Source: Candidatus Altimarinota bacterium (lineage in GTDB: Bacteria > Patescibacteriota > Gracilibacteria > UBA1369 > UM-FILTER-53-11). From it: a stretch of DNA of 37,296 nt. The translations under genes and the position numbers were made by a program. Positions 1 through 8,378 of this stretch are shown here, one piece after another; the stretch's first letter is position 1; each line of letters starts with the position of its first letter. The notes beneath the pieces are model-generated. The model was not told the DNA's origin and ran no database searches. It saw only the letters and a list, made by a program, of their open reading frames with translations. The stretch lies in the NCBI GenBank assembly GCA_018061065.1, contig JAGOUV010000014.1, positions 1 through 37,296 of the forward strand. Reading direction: 5' to 3'.

Positions 1-3
1 TCT

Positions 4-267
4 ATGACTCAAAAATCTTCATTTCCGCGGAAGCTCGGTAGTTTCCTAGCAAAAGTGCAGGCTGTTGTTGATGATGTGATTGAATTTGGTTTTAAAAAAT
101 TAAAGTCAGTTAATAAAAAACCAACTCCGCCACCGCCACCGGATGCTAAAATTAAAGACAAGGTAATTCATGCTGCACATGTTGGCGCTGGATTTATTGG
201 TGAGGCAGGGGAGAGTTATTACGAAACGTATCAAAAAATTAAGGCGAAGAAAGATAAGAAAAAATGA
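4..267 (+). CDS. Small basic hypothetical protein
   Basis: This 87-residue protein is not recognised. The first ~40 residues form a basic, possibly amphipathic segment. A run of five prolines follows (about residues 42-46), then a Gly/Ala-rich stretch (HVGAGFIGEAGESYY, about 59-73) and a very Lys-rich tail. No signal peptide or clear membrane segment is seen. The stop codon overlaps the start of the next gene as ATGA, so the two are probably translationally coupled and in one operon with the downstream repair genes. The window begins only three bases before the ATG, so the promoter cannot be judged and an upstream start cannot be excluded. A role at the membrane beside the SemiSWEET-like protein is only a guess. 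Confidence 0.6.
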   Translation: MTQKSSFPRKLGSFLAKVQAVVDDVIEFGFKKLKSVNKKPTPPPPPDAKIKDKVIHAAHVGAGFIGEAGESYYETYQKIKAKKDKKK

Positions 268-539
268 ATAATACACTTTTAGATCTATTGTCTGCTGCCT
301 ACGCCACCGTCAGTTTTATCGGATTAATTGCCTATTGGCCGACGATCAAAGACCTCTATCATCACAAAAAAGCGAGCGCGAATATTTCTTCATATGTGAT
401 GTGGACATCTGGTTATGTCATTACACTGCTCTACAGTATTTTTGTTTTGCCCGATCTGCTTTTTCAGATTGTAACGCTGGTTAATCTTGTTGCCTGTGCC
501 ACGGTGCTTTTTCTTTCCATTGCGCTTAGTAAGAAATAA
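264..539 (+). CDS. SemiSWEET / PQ-loop family membrane protein
   Basis: The 91-residue protein has three predicted transmembrane helices (about residues 8-27, 44-62 and 66-88), the size and layout of bacterial SemiSWEET half-transporters, which dimerise to form a sugar channel. The segment YWPTIKDLYHHKKASANISS followed by YVMW fits the PQ-loop pattern: a Pro near the end of helix 1, a basic loop, then small residues and an aromatic at the start of helix 2. The canonical PQ is PT here, so the substrate is uncertain; related families carry sugars, vitamins or amino acids. It starts inside the stop codon of the preceding gene (ATGA) and ends 3 nt before the DNA-repair gene. Confidence 0.7.
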   Translation: MNNTLLDLLSAAYATVSFIGLIAYWPTIKDLYHHKKASANISSYVMWTSGYVITLLYSIFVLPDLLFQIVTLVNLVACATVLFLSIALSKK

Positions 540-542
540 TCT

Positions 543-1247
543 ATGAAGCTCACTGCGTCCGATGTACATCGTGAGATGTTGAAGCTTGCGAATCCTGAAA
601 AGGCAAAACTACTTCAGCGGTTTTTTAAAACTGGCTCGGGCGAGTATGCAGAGGGCGATCGGTTCCATGGAATTATGGTTCCGCAGACACGAAAAGTTGC
701 AACGGATTATAAGGAGATGCCATTGAGTGAGGTGGTAAATTTATTGTCTTCGCCGTTTCATGAGGAGCGACTCTGTGCACTGATCGTACTGGTGCATCAG
801 TACAGGCATGGCGACGAAAAGACGCGGACAAAAATATACGATACGTATCTGGCCAATACGCTTTTTATTAATAACTGGGATTTGGTTGATCTGAGCGCGC
901 ATCATATCGTGGGGCCGCAGATCAAGGGGGACGTGCGTCCGCTGGAGAGACTCGCGCGTTCTAAATTGTTGTGGGATCGGCGGATCGCCGTGCTCGCTAC
1001 ATTTTGGTATATAAAAGAAGGGAATGCACAGCTTGCACTGCGTATTGCGGACATGCTTTTGAATGACAAGCACGACCTTATTCACAAAGCAGTGGGGTGG
1101 ATGTTGCGCGAGGTAGGGAAGCGCTGCAGTGAGCAGTTATTGATGGAATTTCTGGATGATCACGTCACTGAAATGCCACGAACAATGTTGCGCTATGCGA
1201 TTGAGCGCTTGCCCCAGCAGAAGAAAATGTATTATATGAAGGCATGA
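543..1247 (+). CDS. AlkD-like DNA alkylation repair glycosylase
   Basis: The 234-residue, all-helical HEAT-repeat-type protein matches the DNA alkylation repair family (AlkD/AlkC), which excises positively charged 3- and 7-alkylpurines from DNA. The segment NNWDLVDLSAHHIVG contains W112 and D116, spaced as the Trp/Asp pair that contacts the lesion in Bacillus AlkD. WDRRIAVLATF (R146/R147) corresponds to the conserved Arg region, and the C-terminal KAVGWMLREVGKR and MLRYAIERL helices are typical. Length is normal for the family. It follows the SemiSWEET gene by 3 nt, and its stop overlaps the next start (ATGA). The uracil-DNA glycosylase two genes later makes this a small base-excision repair operon. 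The family call is firm; substrate range is inferred. Confidence 0.88.
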   Translation: MKLTASDVHREMLKLANPEKAKLLQRFFKTGSGEYAEGDRFHGIMVPQTRKVATDYKEMPLSEVVNLLSSPFHEERLCALIVLVHQYRHGDEKTRTKIYDTYLANTLFINNWDLVDLSAHHIVGPQIKGDVRPLERLARSKLLWDRRIAVLATFWYIKEGNAQLALRIADMLLNDKHDLIHKAVGWMLREVGKRCSEQLLMEFLDDHVTEMPRTMLRYAIERLPQQKKMYYMKA

Positions 1248-1861
1248 AGATTATTGATCTTACTCATACATTTGATGCGACGATGCCGGTGTTTCCCGGA
1301 GATGAGCCGGTTGAGCTTGTTAAAAATGAGGTTGCCGGGCCAGGTGGCGTGATTATGAACCATACAATGAAATCGAGCATGCATGTGGGCACTCATATGG
1401 ATGGACCTGCTCACATGATTTCGGATGGAAGGTATTTGTTTGAAATGCAGCCAAAGAAATTCACTGGACGTGGTGTATTTATTGATGTTCGTGGTCGCAA
1501 GGAAGTTCATGCCGAAATGTTAGATACGATTGAATTGAGGGCGGGGGATTGCATTTGTATATGTACCGGTGCATCAGTACGATTCCGTGAGCCAAATTAT
1601 TTTGACGATATACCTTCTATATCACCTGGTTTCTGCCAGAGACTCGCCGATGCGAAAGTTTCAATGGTGATTTTAGATTTCTGCAGTCCTGACGCGCCGC
1701 CCTATCCTCTGCACAAAATCCTACTTTGCGCTGAGGTACTTATTGTGGAAAATGCCTGTAATCTAGAGCTACTCGATGTGGTTAAAGAATTTGAAATTAT
1801 TGCGCTCCCTTTAAAAATAAAAGCTGACTCCGCGCCGGTTCGTTTAATCGCCCGCTATTAA
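1244..1861 (+). CDS. Cyclase-family metal-dependent hydrolase (kynurenine formamidase-like)
   Basis: The 205-residue protein belongs to the cyclase/KynB-like family. It begins with the typical IDLTHTFDATMPVFPGD and carries the metal-binding signature HxGTHxDxPxH at residues 47-57 (H47, H51, D53, H57). Family members hydrolyse amide or lactone bonds; kynurenine formamidase is the best known, but many relatives act on other small molecules. No kynurenine pathway genes lie nearby, so the substrate is open. The ATG overlaps the AlkD stop codon (ATGA), implying coupling in the repair operon, and ung starts 5 nt after its stop. It could be a detoxification hydrolase in this stress/repair context, which is inference only. 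Confidence 0.82.
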   Translation: MKIIDLTHTFDATMPVFPGDEPVELVKNEVAGPGGVIMNHTMKSSMHVGTHMDGPAHMISDGRYLFEMQPKKFTGRGVFIDVRGRKEVHAEMLDTIELRAGDCICICTGASVRFREPNYFDDIPSISPGFCQRLADAKVSMVILDFCSPDAPPYPLHKILLCAEVLIVENACNLELLDVVKEFEIIALPLKIKADSAPVRLIARY

Positions 1862-1866
1862 CATCT

Positions 1867-2529
1867 ATGACTGTAAAACTCGAACCATCGTGGAAAGCCA
1901 CGTTAGAAAAAGAGTTTGATAAGGAATATTTTAAAGAGCTCACCGAATTTGTCCGCAACGAATATAAAAAGAAAAAAGTGTATCCACCGCCGTCTGCAAT
2001 TTTTCATGCTCTTGAAATGTGTGCTTTTGATAAAGTGAAGGTGGTGATTTTGGGCCAAGATCCTTATCACGGTGCGGGACAAGCAAACGGTATGGCATTT
2101 TCAGTTAATGACGGTGTGACGATTCCACCCTCGCTCATGAATATTTACAAGGAAATTCACGAAGATCTGGGCAAGCCGATTCCCACTTCAGGAAATTTGG
2201 ATCGTTGGGCTGCGCAGGGTGTTTTACTTTTGAATGCGACGCTTACCGTCATTGCGGGTCAGGCGGGTTCGCATCAAAAAAAAGGATGGGAACAGTTCAC
2301 CGATGTGGTGATTCAGGCACTCTCTGACCAACGTGAGCATTTGGTTTTTATGCTCTGGGGACGCTATGCCCAGGAAAAAGGAAAAGTCATCGACACCAAC
2401 AAGCATTTCGTTTTAACAACTACGCACCCCTCGCCGTTTTCTGCCTATAGCGGATTCATGGGCAGCCGGCACTTTAGTAAGGCGAACGCTTATCTAAAAG
2501 AGCACGGCCAGGCAGAGATTGATTGGTAA
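1867..2529 (+). CDS. ung: Uracil-DNA glycosylase, family 1
   Basis: The 220-residue protein has all the hallmarks of family-1 UDG, which removes uracil from DNA arising from cytosine deamination or dUMP incorporation. The water-activating motif GQDPYH lies at residues 63-68 (catalytic D65). A GMAFSV stretch, LLLNATLTV and LWGRYAQEKG follow, and the minor-groove Leu-loop region HPSPFSAYSGFMGSRHFSKAN begins at H187, the second catalytic residue. The usual HPSPLS is HPSPFS here, a conservative change. Length matches E. coli Ung (about 229). It is the last gene of the + strand operon and converges on rpmB, with the intervening terminator at 2531-2557. Confidence 0.97.
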   Translation: MTVKLEPSWKATLEKEFDKEYFKELTEFVRNEYKKKKVYPPPSAIFHALEMCAFDKVKVVILGQDPYHGAGQANGMAFSVNDGVTIPPSLMNIYKEIHEDLGKPIPTSGNLDRWAAQGVLLLNATLTVIAGQAGSHQKKGWEQFTDVVIQALSDQREHLVFMLWGRYAQEKGKVIDTNKHFVLTTTHPSPFSAYSGFMGSRHFSKANAYLKEHGQAEIDW

Positions 2530-2530
2530 C

Positions 2531-2557
2531 GAAAAAAGCCGCCCCGTGGGACGGCTT
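2531..2557 (-). terminator. Rho-independent terminator of rpmB
   Basis: Read on the minus strand, the hairpin AGCCGTCCC / GGGCGGCT pairs with one G-U wobble and is followed by six T. On the + strand the same stem has a C-A mismatch and only a weak T run, so it mainly serves rpmB, though it may also slow transcription coming from ung. Confidence 0.75.
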
Positions 2558-2579
2558 ATAATTTCACTTTTGATGAGGC

Positions 2580-2819
2580 TTATTTTCCTGCAGGAACCTT
2601 GCGTGAAGGTTTCTTAGGAGCCTTGGTCCAAGGAGTCTTTACCGCGGTGCGCATACAGTTAGTGCAGATGCGGAAATACTTCACGATACCCGTTTTAGGG
2701 TCAACCATACGGCGTTTCTGCAAGTTTGGTGCAAAACGACGGAGGGTCTTGATGTTTGAGTGACTTACGCGATGGCCTACAGAAGGCTTCTTGTCGCATT
2801 TTACGCAGATTTTTGCCAT
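2580..2819 (-). CDS. rpmB: 50S ribosomal protein L28
   Basis: The 79-residue basic protein matches bacterial L28, a large-subunit protein. It begins [20 protein letters not shown], continues with [13 protein letters not shown] and ends in a Lys/Arg-rich tail. It is the zinc-ribbon (C+) form: Cys pairs at C5/C8 and C52/C55 can bind one zinc. Length is normal. It stands alone on the minus strand, convergent with ung and divergent from the M50 protease gene, with its own terminator just downstream. No good Shine-Dalgarno site is seen before the ATG. Confidence 0.95.
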   Translation of the reverse strand: MAKICVKCDKKPSVGHRVSHSNIKTLRRFAPNLQKRRMVDPKTGIVKYFRICTNCMRTAVKTPWTKAPKKPSRKVPAGK

Positions 2820-2874
2820 AAAACAGTGGAGTTAAGCCAACGCACTTTAATATAGGTCTGTGTAAAAAGCAAGG

Positions 2875-2880
2875 TATAAT
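2875..2880 (+). promoter_or_regulatory. -10 element of the M50 protease gene
   Basis: A perfect TATAAT ends 6 nt before the ATG at 2887. With a usual 6-8 nt spacing from the -10 to the start of transcription, the mRNA would begin at or within a base or two of the start codon (leaderless). The -35 region is weak. Confidence 0.6.
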
Positions 2881-2886
2881 GCCGAC

Positions 2887-3513
2887 ATGGATCTTTTGTC
2901 TACTATTATTGCGGTAGTCGCGGCAGTTACGGTGCATGAATATTGCCACGCCTGGATGGCTTATAAACTGGGAGATCCCACGGGAAAACACCTTGGACGC
3001 CTCTCCCTTAATCCACTGCGCCACTTCGACCCACTAGGCACGTTTGCACTGATATTTCTCGGCTTTGGCTGGGGCAAACCGGTACCTTATAATCCCACGT
3101 ATCTTGCTCATCCTAAGCGCGATGCCTCACTTATTGCGCTGGCAGGTCCTTTTTCAAATCTGATTACCGCTATTTTGATCGCTATTCCGCTTAAATATTT
3201 TAACAATACTTCTATAGAGGTGTTGCCGATTTACAATTTATTGCAGAGTATTTTTTGGGTGAATGTGTTGCTTTTCTCGCTCAATATTTTGCCGCTGCCA
3301 CCTTTTGATGGCTCAAAAATAATTGGCATTTTTATTCCGCGTCGTTTCCATGATGCTTACGAAACTTTTTTGGAGAAGGGAGTCATGTATGTGATTATTT
3401 TCATTCTCTTCGATTCATTTATTTTGCAGGATCTTTTTAACATCTCAATTTTGGGCACCGTTGTAGGATTTGTGAGTAAGTGGGTCATTGCGATTATCTC
3501 GCTGGGGACGTAG
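2887..3513 (+). CDS. Site-2-protease-type M50 membrane metalloprotease
   Basis: The 208-residue, multi-pass membrane protein belongs to the compact M50 family (YwhC/FtsH-unrelated S2P group). The zinc motif HEYCH is at residues 17-21 inside the first helix (H17, E18, H21). The third ligand lies in LNILPLPPFDG (D141), the family's NPxPxxDG motif. GRLSLNPLRHFDPLGT is the typical loop after helix 1, and GFGWGKPVPYNP is also conserved. Such enzymes cut substrates within the membrane, often anti-sigma factors or signal-peptide remnants; no substrate is evident here. There is no PDZ domain. The gene sits alone between rpmB (divergent) and tRNA-Thr and has a TATAAT only 6 nt before its ATG. Confidence 0.92.
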   Translation: MDLLSTIIAVVAAVTVHEYCHAWMAYKLGDPTGKHLGRLSLNPLRHFDPLGTFALIFLGFGWGKPVPYNPTYLAHPKRDASLIALAGPFSNLITAILIAIPLKYFNNTSIEVLPIYNLLQSIFWVNVLLFSLNILPLPPFDGSKIIGIFIPRRFHDAYETFLEKGVMYVIIFILFDSFILQDLFNISILGTVVGFVSKWVIAIISLGT

Positions 3514-3560
3514 CGGCGGGTATTGCAAATTCCAATTCATAATGCGAAACTCATCGCGTT

Positions 3561-3636
3561 GCCGTTGTAGCTCAGTTGGTAGAGCACACCCATGGTAAGG
3601 GTGAGGTCTCGGGTTCAATTCCCGACAACGGCTCCA
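3561..3636 (+). tRNA. tRNA-Thr (anticodon GGU)
   Basis: The cloverleaf is complete in 76 nt. The acceptor GCCGTTG pairs with CAACGGC, the D arm is GCTC/GAGC, and the anticodon stem CACCC/GGGTG encloses the loop ATGGTAA (anticodon GGT, reading ACC/ACU). The T arm is TCGGG/CCCGA with loop TTCAATT. The discriminator is T and CCA is encoded. Confidence 0.96.
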
Positions 3637-3650
3637 TAAAAAATATTACG

Positions 3651-4277
3651 ATGATTCTCCGCTTCATCTTTGAACACTTTTATATTATTCTCGGCCTTTT
3701 TGCTGTGTGGTTTGTGGTGGGAATGTATCGCTGGGATAGTAAGCGTTCTAAACTTACCGGGCAGCCGCGTTTTTCGAGCTTCTATCATACGCCACCTCAT
3801 GGGTCTTCACTTTGGGTTGTTGTCGGTGCGTCATTTAGAAATGCCGCCGTCGCATTTTTTATTGGAATGATGATGGGCACGATTCCGTTTTCTTTTTTGG
3901 TTGCTCCATTAATTCAGTACTATCACACGCCTCAGCTTCTCATTAATATAATCGTTGCGAGCGCATGGGCGGTGCTCATGATAACGCTGCAAATTATCTG
4001 GGGATATTTTTCACTAAAAAATATGGGTCGGCGTGCGTGGCTCTATGGCGTAGGAGTTTTTGTAGCACTGACCTTGGGTTTTGGCATAATTTTTGCCGTT
4101 ACCCCCTGTCGCAACAGCTGCATGAGAAATAAGGATAACGTTTTGTTGGCGATGTGGAATAATCCTCTGCAGACCTACGGATATCTCATGATTTTTGGAG
4201 GGATATTAGGGGTTGGGCCCTTGATCGGTGGAGTCATTGCATCTTTCCGCAAGCCTTATCCACACCATAAAATTTGA
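3651..4277 (+). CDS. Multi-pass membrane protein of unknown function
   Basis: The 208-residue protein is not recognised. It has about five hydrophobic segments: near residues 8-24, 58-85, 100-120, 128-150 and 180-200. A charged, aromatic-rich loop after helix 1 (MYRWDSKRSK) and the cysteine pair in VTPCRNSCMRN (a possible extracytoplasmic disulphide) stand out. An open frame extends upstream to 3576, but that start lies inside tRNA-Thr, so the ATG at 3651 is chosen; it is only 14 nt after the tRNA CCA end. Co-transcription with the tRNA is likely because no separate promoter fits in the gap. Function is unknown. Confidence 0.7.
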   Translation: MILRFIFEHFYIILGLFAVWFVVGMYRWDSKRSKLTGQPRFSSFYHTPPHGSSLWVVVGASFRNAAVAFFIGMMMGTIPFSFLVAPLIQYYHTPQLLINIIVASAWAVLMITLQIIWGYFSLKNMGRRAWLYGVGVFVALTLGFGIIFAVTPCRNSCMRNKDNVLLAMWNNPLQTYGYLMIFGGILGVGPLIGGVIASFRKPYPHHKI

Positions 4278-4309
4278 CAAAATCAACCCGAAGTTCTAGG
4301 CTTCGTCAT

Positions 4310-6376
4310 ATGATTAAAAAAATCCTCGGTATCTCACTCGTTGCGGCATTCATGTCGCTCTTTTTTGCCATACCATTTACGCAAGCAGTTGAGATTAACC
4401 CAAATGAGCTTCTTCGCGATGCTATGATGCAAGATCAAAATATGGATAACTGGAGACCCTGGGGACGGATGCCTGCGGGGACAGTTTTAGAAAAAATTCA
4501 GACCGAAAATCTGATTTTTGATGGCCCACCAGCAATGTTCGAGAAACGCTTGCACCTACGCACACTTGGTACAAATGGAGGCGTGCAGCAAGTTAATGTT
4601 CCCGTGCTCGCGGGGCATACCTATGTCTTTACATTTAATTACGATCTATCGGCTGGAACGATTCGTCCGTTGTTAGGCATCCACACATCCAATTCAGACT
4701 TTGAGGGCAAGACGGAGCTTGTAAATTTCCGCACCGTTGGGGATAGTAAGATAGGAACCTATGTACGTTATTTCACCGTTCCCAATAATTTTGCCGGAGA
4801 TTTTAGGGCGCTGATTTTGCTTGAGAATGGCGAAGCGACTATCGCTTGGCCTTCACTACGTGAGGTAACACCTGAATATAATTCTAATTCTGATTGGGCA
4901 TATGTGGATTACAACCGCATCGTTCGCGATCCCTTTATGTCGATGAGTGGAACTGCACACTGGAGAACGTGGGGAGCGCCTGTTTCAGTTGCTAAAATTT
5001 CTGAGCCATTTGCTTTGCCCGGTGGCGGTATATCAGAGTCACGGCTTCATGTTGATGCAAGAGGTACAAGCGCGGGAGCTCAGCAGGCGGGCATTCCACT
5101 TCAGGCAGGAAAATATCGTGTCACTTTTTCATACAAAATTGATAGTGGAGTGATGACTTCTTTACTGGGAATGGCCGATTCAAATAGAGATTTTGAAAGG
5201 AAGCAGGTTGTTTTACGATCATCAAATCAGTGGCAGGATTACACGCGAGTTTTTGAAGTGCCTACTGCTACCAAGGATTTCCGTACGGTCTTTATTATAA
5301 AAAATGGCCAAGGATCAATTGATAACGTTATGATCGAGCCGATTCCGAATATTGCTGCAGAAGAGACCGGCTCACTTAGAATTACCTCATCTGCTGATTT
5401 CGCTGCGACCCCTCGTTTAGCTGGATCACAGGATGCTCCGTTGGGGGATTTCGATCTCACTGCTGGCCCAGAAGAGGATGTGTTACTCCAGAATATGCGT
5501 TTTACTATTGAAAATAGTAATAATGATCAGACCGTTTGGTATGAGAATTATCGTTTGCAAACTCCGGATGGGCAGCGCCTTGTACAGGGTCAATTAATTG
5601 GTGATCAGCTGACGTTTAATAATATTGGGCTGACTATTCCGCGTGGCCAGACAGTTACGATCCATCTTATGGCTGACGTACAGCTACCCCCAAAAGATCC
5701 AATGGTTCAGTCCCCGGATATTATTGATCTCTACTTATATTCATCTGACCTAGTTACGGGGGTGCAGACGGTTGATGCAATAGGCACCATGAGCGGCACA
5801 GATCTTAAATACGATCACGTTACCTATGGAAGATTGATGCATGCTGACCAGCTGCTCGTCGGCTCTGTAACCACAATACTTTACACTACCATCACACAGA
5901 ATTTAGGAGTAAATTTTAACGATGTTACCGCGGGATTCGATGAGCCATTTATGCAGTACTCGGTGGTGAATTCGAATAACCCGACTGATGCTTTGGCCAC
6001 TTTAGGAGTAGTGAAAATGCAGATATCAAGCCAGAATTTCGACTTTGTAGCGGGAAATAAGGTTCGCATATACCGTGATCATGTTGCTCCCGAGCAGCTC
6101 TTGGGAAGCGCCGATATTACCAGCGTGGAGCCATTTGTTATGGAAGGTAGGACGTACCGAAATATCAACATTGATATTGGTGCTCTTGAGATCGCGTCAG
6201 GCGATAGCGAGCAACTTATCGTCACTTTGGATCTCCAAAATGCAGCTCCTATTCCAGGAAATGCCAATGTGATAGAGATGAATATTCTTACTCCCGGTTG
6301 GAGTGATGGTAGGTCACAAGAAGCGGAATTTGGCCTTAATCTCATACAATTACAGGTACAAAAGGTGCTTTTTTAA
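4310..6376 (+). CDS. Secreted surface protein with two tandem jelly-roll-like modules
   Basis: The 688-residue exported protein has a classic signal peptide (KK, then a hydrophobic core, cleavage near FTQA). Two homologous modules follow, at about residues 32-195 and 210-355. Each begins with a LLRDAMM- or IVRDPFM-type strand and NWRPWG/HWRTWG. Each then has RLH, a G-QQ stretch, AG-Y-TF-Y and LLG----NxDFExK, and ends in a T-xFxVP--DFR--xxxxNG segment. This resembles carbohydrate-binding jelly-roll (CBM4/9-like) modules. The remainder (about 370-688) is beta-rich and unrecognised. No C-terminal anchor is obvious. A TTG at 4274 overlapping the preceding stop would extend the frame, but the ATG at 4310 gives a normal signal peptide. 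The sugar-binding role is inferred from fold resemblance only. Confidence 0.7.
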   Translation: MIKKILGISLVAAFMSLFFAIPFTQAVEINPNELLRDAMMQDQNMDNWRPWGRMPAGTVLEKIQTENLIFDGPPAMFEKRLHLRTLGTNGGVQQVNVPVLAGHTYVFTFNYDLSAGTIRPLLGIHTSNSDFEGKTELVNFRTVGDSKIGTYVRYFTVPNNFAGDFRALILLENGEATIAWPSLREVTPEYNSNSDWAYVDYNRIVRDPFMSMSGTAHWRTWGAPVSVAKISEPFALPGGGISESRLHVDARGTSAGAQQAGIPLQAGKYRVTFSYKIDSGVMTSLLGMADSNRDFERKQVVLRSSNQWQDYTRVFEVPTATKDFRTVFIIKNGQGSIDNVMIEPIPNIAAEETGSLRITSSADFAATPRLAGSQDAPLGDFDLTAGPEEDVLLQNMRFTIENSNNDQTVWYENYRLQTPDGQRLVQGQLIGDQLTFNNIGLTIPRGQTVTIHLMADVQLPPKDPMVQSPDIIDLYLYSSDLVTGVQTVDAIGTMSGTDLKYDHVTYGRLMHADQLLVGSVTTILYTTITQNLGVNFNDVTAGFDEPFMQYSVVNSNNPTDALATLGVVKMQISSQNFDFVAGNKVRIYRDHVAPEQLLGSADITSVEPFVMEGRTYRNINIDIGALEIASGDSEQLIVTLDLQNAAPIPGNANVIEMNILTPGWSDGRSQEAEFGLNLIQLQVQKVLF

Positions 6377-6379
6377 TAT

Positions 6380-6408
6380 TTGACGGCGCATAGCCTTGTT
6401 GTTATAAT
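6380..6408 (+). promoter_or_regulatory. Strong sigma70-type promoter of rpmG
   Basis: TTGACG (6380-6385), a 17-nt spacer, and perfect TATAAT (6403-6408). The rpmG ATG lies 12 nt after the -10, so the leader would be about 5 nt. Confidence 0.85.
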
Positions 6409-6420
6409 CCCCGGGTCTTT

Positions 6421-6594
6421 ATGGCAAAATCTAAGTTTATTATCTCGCAGTATCGCTGCCCTGAGTGCCGCACTCCAAGCAAAACGACTAAGCGCAATAA
6501 AAAGCCGCTGAAGGAGATGAGCAAGTTCTGCAGCAAGTGCCGTAAGCACACCAAGCAGAAACCACGCGACATCAAGAAGCCAGCTAAGAAATAG
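6421..6594 (+). CDS. rpmG: 50S ribosomal protein L33
   Basis: A 57-codon gene read directly from the sequence. It starts MAKSKFIISQYRCPECR, then a Lys-rich middle, then KEMSKFCSKCRKHTKQK, which matches the L33 pattern of two CxxC pairs (C13/C16 and C37/C40) and the conserved KYCPRCRKHT-like core. It is the zinc-binding form of this large-subunit protein. Length fits L33 (50-60 residues). It has its own strong promoter just upstream, with almost no leader and no Shine-Dalgarno site, and lies 17 nt before the lipoprotein gene, which may be co-transcribed. Confidence 0.92.
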   Translation: MAKSKFIISQYRCPECRTPSKTTKRNKKPLKEMSKFCSKCRKHTKQKPRDIKKPAKK

Positions 6595-6611
6595 TATGGT
6601 AATCTGTGGGC

Positions 6612-8357
6612 ATGAAAAAATTACATGCCTCGTTTGTGTTGGTTAGTGCAGTTTTGGTTTTGTCCGGATGTACACTATTCGGCTCTTCTCTAAAAGTTAT
6701 TCCCGCCACGGGGCAGGGGGTTCATTTGGAAGAGTTGATGCCCGTAGATCCTTTTATGGTGTTTACGTACAATCCAACGGATGCTCAACAGGGAGATCTC
6801 CTCAGGACAAATCTCGAAAAAATTACCGCAGTGGCAAATAAGTACAATCAGGATTACGTAAATGGACTTACGCAATTTTTCAATACGCTTCCTAAAGATG
6901 CTTTGATGGTAAGTTTGATGGAGAAAGAAAAAGCATTGGGAGCGAATGCCTTTCCAGCAGCACCACAAATTTCAGTCTCGATAAAATTTCCTCCAGCCGC
7001 TTCAGAGCAAAGCGATCCTATCATGGGAGTATTTATAGGTGGCTTTAGCGAGTCGCAAATACAGGCACAGCGCTCAATTTTGAAAGACATCCTTACTGGA
7101 GTAACGCCACAACGTGATACTGCGGATGTTTTATATATACCCTCAAGCAATGGCAAAAAATTACAAGTGGGAGTGATCAAGGACGTTGTTTTTCTAACAG
7201 GCAGTTCAGAACAGGCTACAGAAATTATCGAACGCTTTGAAAATACTAAGATTCAGACCCTCGCAGACAACACATTATTTAAAGATGCTATTAAGGAGTT
7301 GCCGAATCAATTTGCTGGATATGTTTTCTATGACACGAATGCAATATGGGATCGTATGGGAGACGGAACAGAGGACGTTCCTGCATTGAAATTACCTTTC
7401 CCAAAAACAGGCATGTCAGTGTTCTCTGCATCAGGCACGGGTATTAATGTGAGCACTTTGCAGCCGTTTACCGATGAGACAAAAAAGAGTGCCTATTATA
7501 AGAATATGAAAGAGGGCGATATTGGTCTTTATAAAAAAGTTCCTACCACTGATGCAATTCTTTATGAAGAAGGAGTGGGTCTTGGGGGAGTTATAGAGGA
7601 TATGTTAGTTGCTGGTGAGGTGGCTGATGAAGATCTAAAAAATATTAAAGATGCATCAGGTATCGATGTGCGCGGAGATATTATCCCGCTCTTGAACGGC
7701 CCATTTGCCTTTGTTATGCAGAACAGCCCGAGCGGCGCTATCCCCGCATTTTCTTTCTATGTAGATGCAGCACAGCATGCAGAAAGTGCACAGCGCATTG
7801 AGACAACGCTCGATGTAACACTCGACAGTCTTATTTCATTCGCAAAAATGTCGATTGCATCAAAAGATCCTATGCAATCAGTCCTGGAAAAACATGCGCT
7901 TGATTCAGCAGTGGGGCAGGGAGCAGTGCTTACCTTCCATGCAAATCGATTGAAAGATACTCCTACGGAACTAGAAGGAATAATTTCTGCACTTGTACCG
8001 GCACAGGTCGAGGTTACCTATGGTTTGACCAAGGACAATGTATTTTTCTTTTCAACATATACGGGCGTAGAAAAGCTACTTGGTACATCGAATGCAGCGC
8101 TCACTTCTCAGCCGCTATTTAAGATGTTCTTAAATAACGCAAAGATAGAGAAGTCAGTTGTGTATCTTGATCCTGCAGCATTAGGGAAGACGATTCAGCG
8201 GTTCGTTGATGTATTCAGCACAATAGAACCTATGGATGAGGCGACAAAGTCGGGGCTCGCACTCGTTCAGGAATATCTGGGCTTGGTAAAAGGTGTTTTT
8301 TCGGCAGGTTCATTGACGAGCGATGGCATTCGCAGTGAGTCTTTCATCGGCTTGTAA
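6612..8357 (+). CDS. Exported lipoprotein, DUF3352-like
   Basis: The 581-residue protein has a lipoprotein signal peptide with lipobox LSGC (C20), so it should be lipidated and held on the outer face of the membrane. The body looks like the DUF3352 type: an opening phrase about a value in the protein's interior (LMPVDPFMVFTYNP), repeated alpha/beta segments containing FVMQNSPSGAIPAFSFYVDA, and a late KSVVYLDPAALGKTIQRF stretch. No catalytic motif is seen. A GTG at 6606 is possible, but the ATG at 6612 gives the normal MKK start of a lipoprotein signal. It follows rpmG by 17 nt and ends before a strong terminator. Function is unknown; the family assignment is moderate. Confidence 0.7.
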   Translation: MKKLHASFVLVSAVLVLSGCTLFGSSLKVIPATGQGVHLEELMPVDPFMVFTYNPTDAQQGDLLRTNLEKITAVANKYNQDYVNGLTQFFNTLPKDALMVSLMEKEKALGANAFPAAPQISVSIKFPPAASEQSDPIMGVFIGGFSESQIQAQRSILKDILTGVTPQRDTADVLYIPSSNGKKLQVGVIKDVVFLTGSSEQATEIIERFENTKIQTLADNTLFKDAIKELPNQFAGYVFYDTNAIWDRMGDGTEDVPALKLPFPKTGMSVFSASGTGINVSTLQPFTDETKKSAYYKNMKEGDIGLYKKVPTTDAILYEEGVGLGGVIEDMLVAGEVADEDLKNIKDASGIDVRGDIIPLLNGPFAFVMQNSPSGAIPAFSFYVDAAQHAESAQRIETTLDVTLDSLISFAKMSIASKDPMQSVLEKHALDSAVGQGAVLTFHANRLKDTPTELEGIISALVPAQVEVTYGLTKDNVFFFSTYTGVEKLLGTSNAALTSQPLFKMFLNNAKIEKSVVYLDPAALGKTIQRFVDVFSTIEPMDEATKSGLALVQEYLGLVKGVFSAGSLTSDGIRSESFIGL

Positions 8358-8378
8358 AGAAGTTCTATGTAACAAACG

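Noticed and set aside
3576-3650. Upstream extension of the membrane protein gene to 3576
   Set aside because: The added codons lie inside tRNA-Thr and the 14 nt after it; the ATG at 3651 gives a normal membrane-protein start.
4274-4309. TTG start for the secreted surface protein, overlapping the previous stop
   Set aside because: It would put a polar 12-residue tail before the signal peptide; the ATG at 4310 gives a standard signal sequence.
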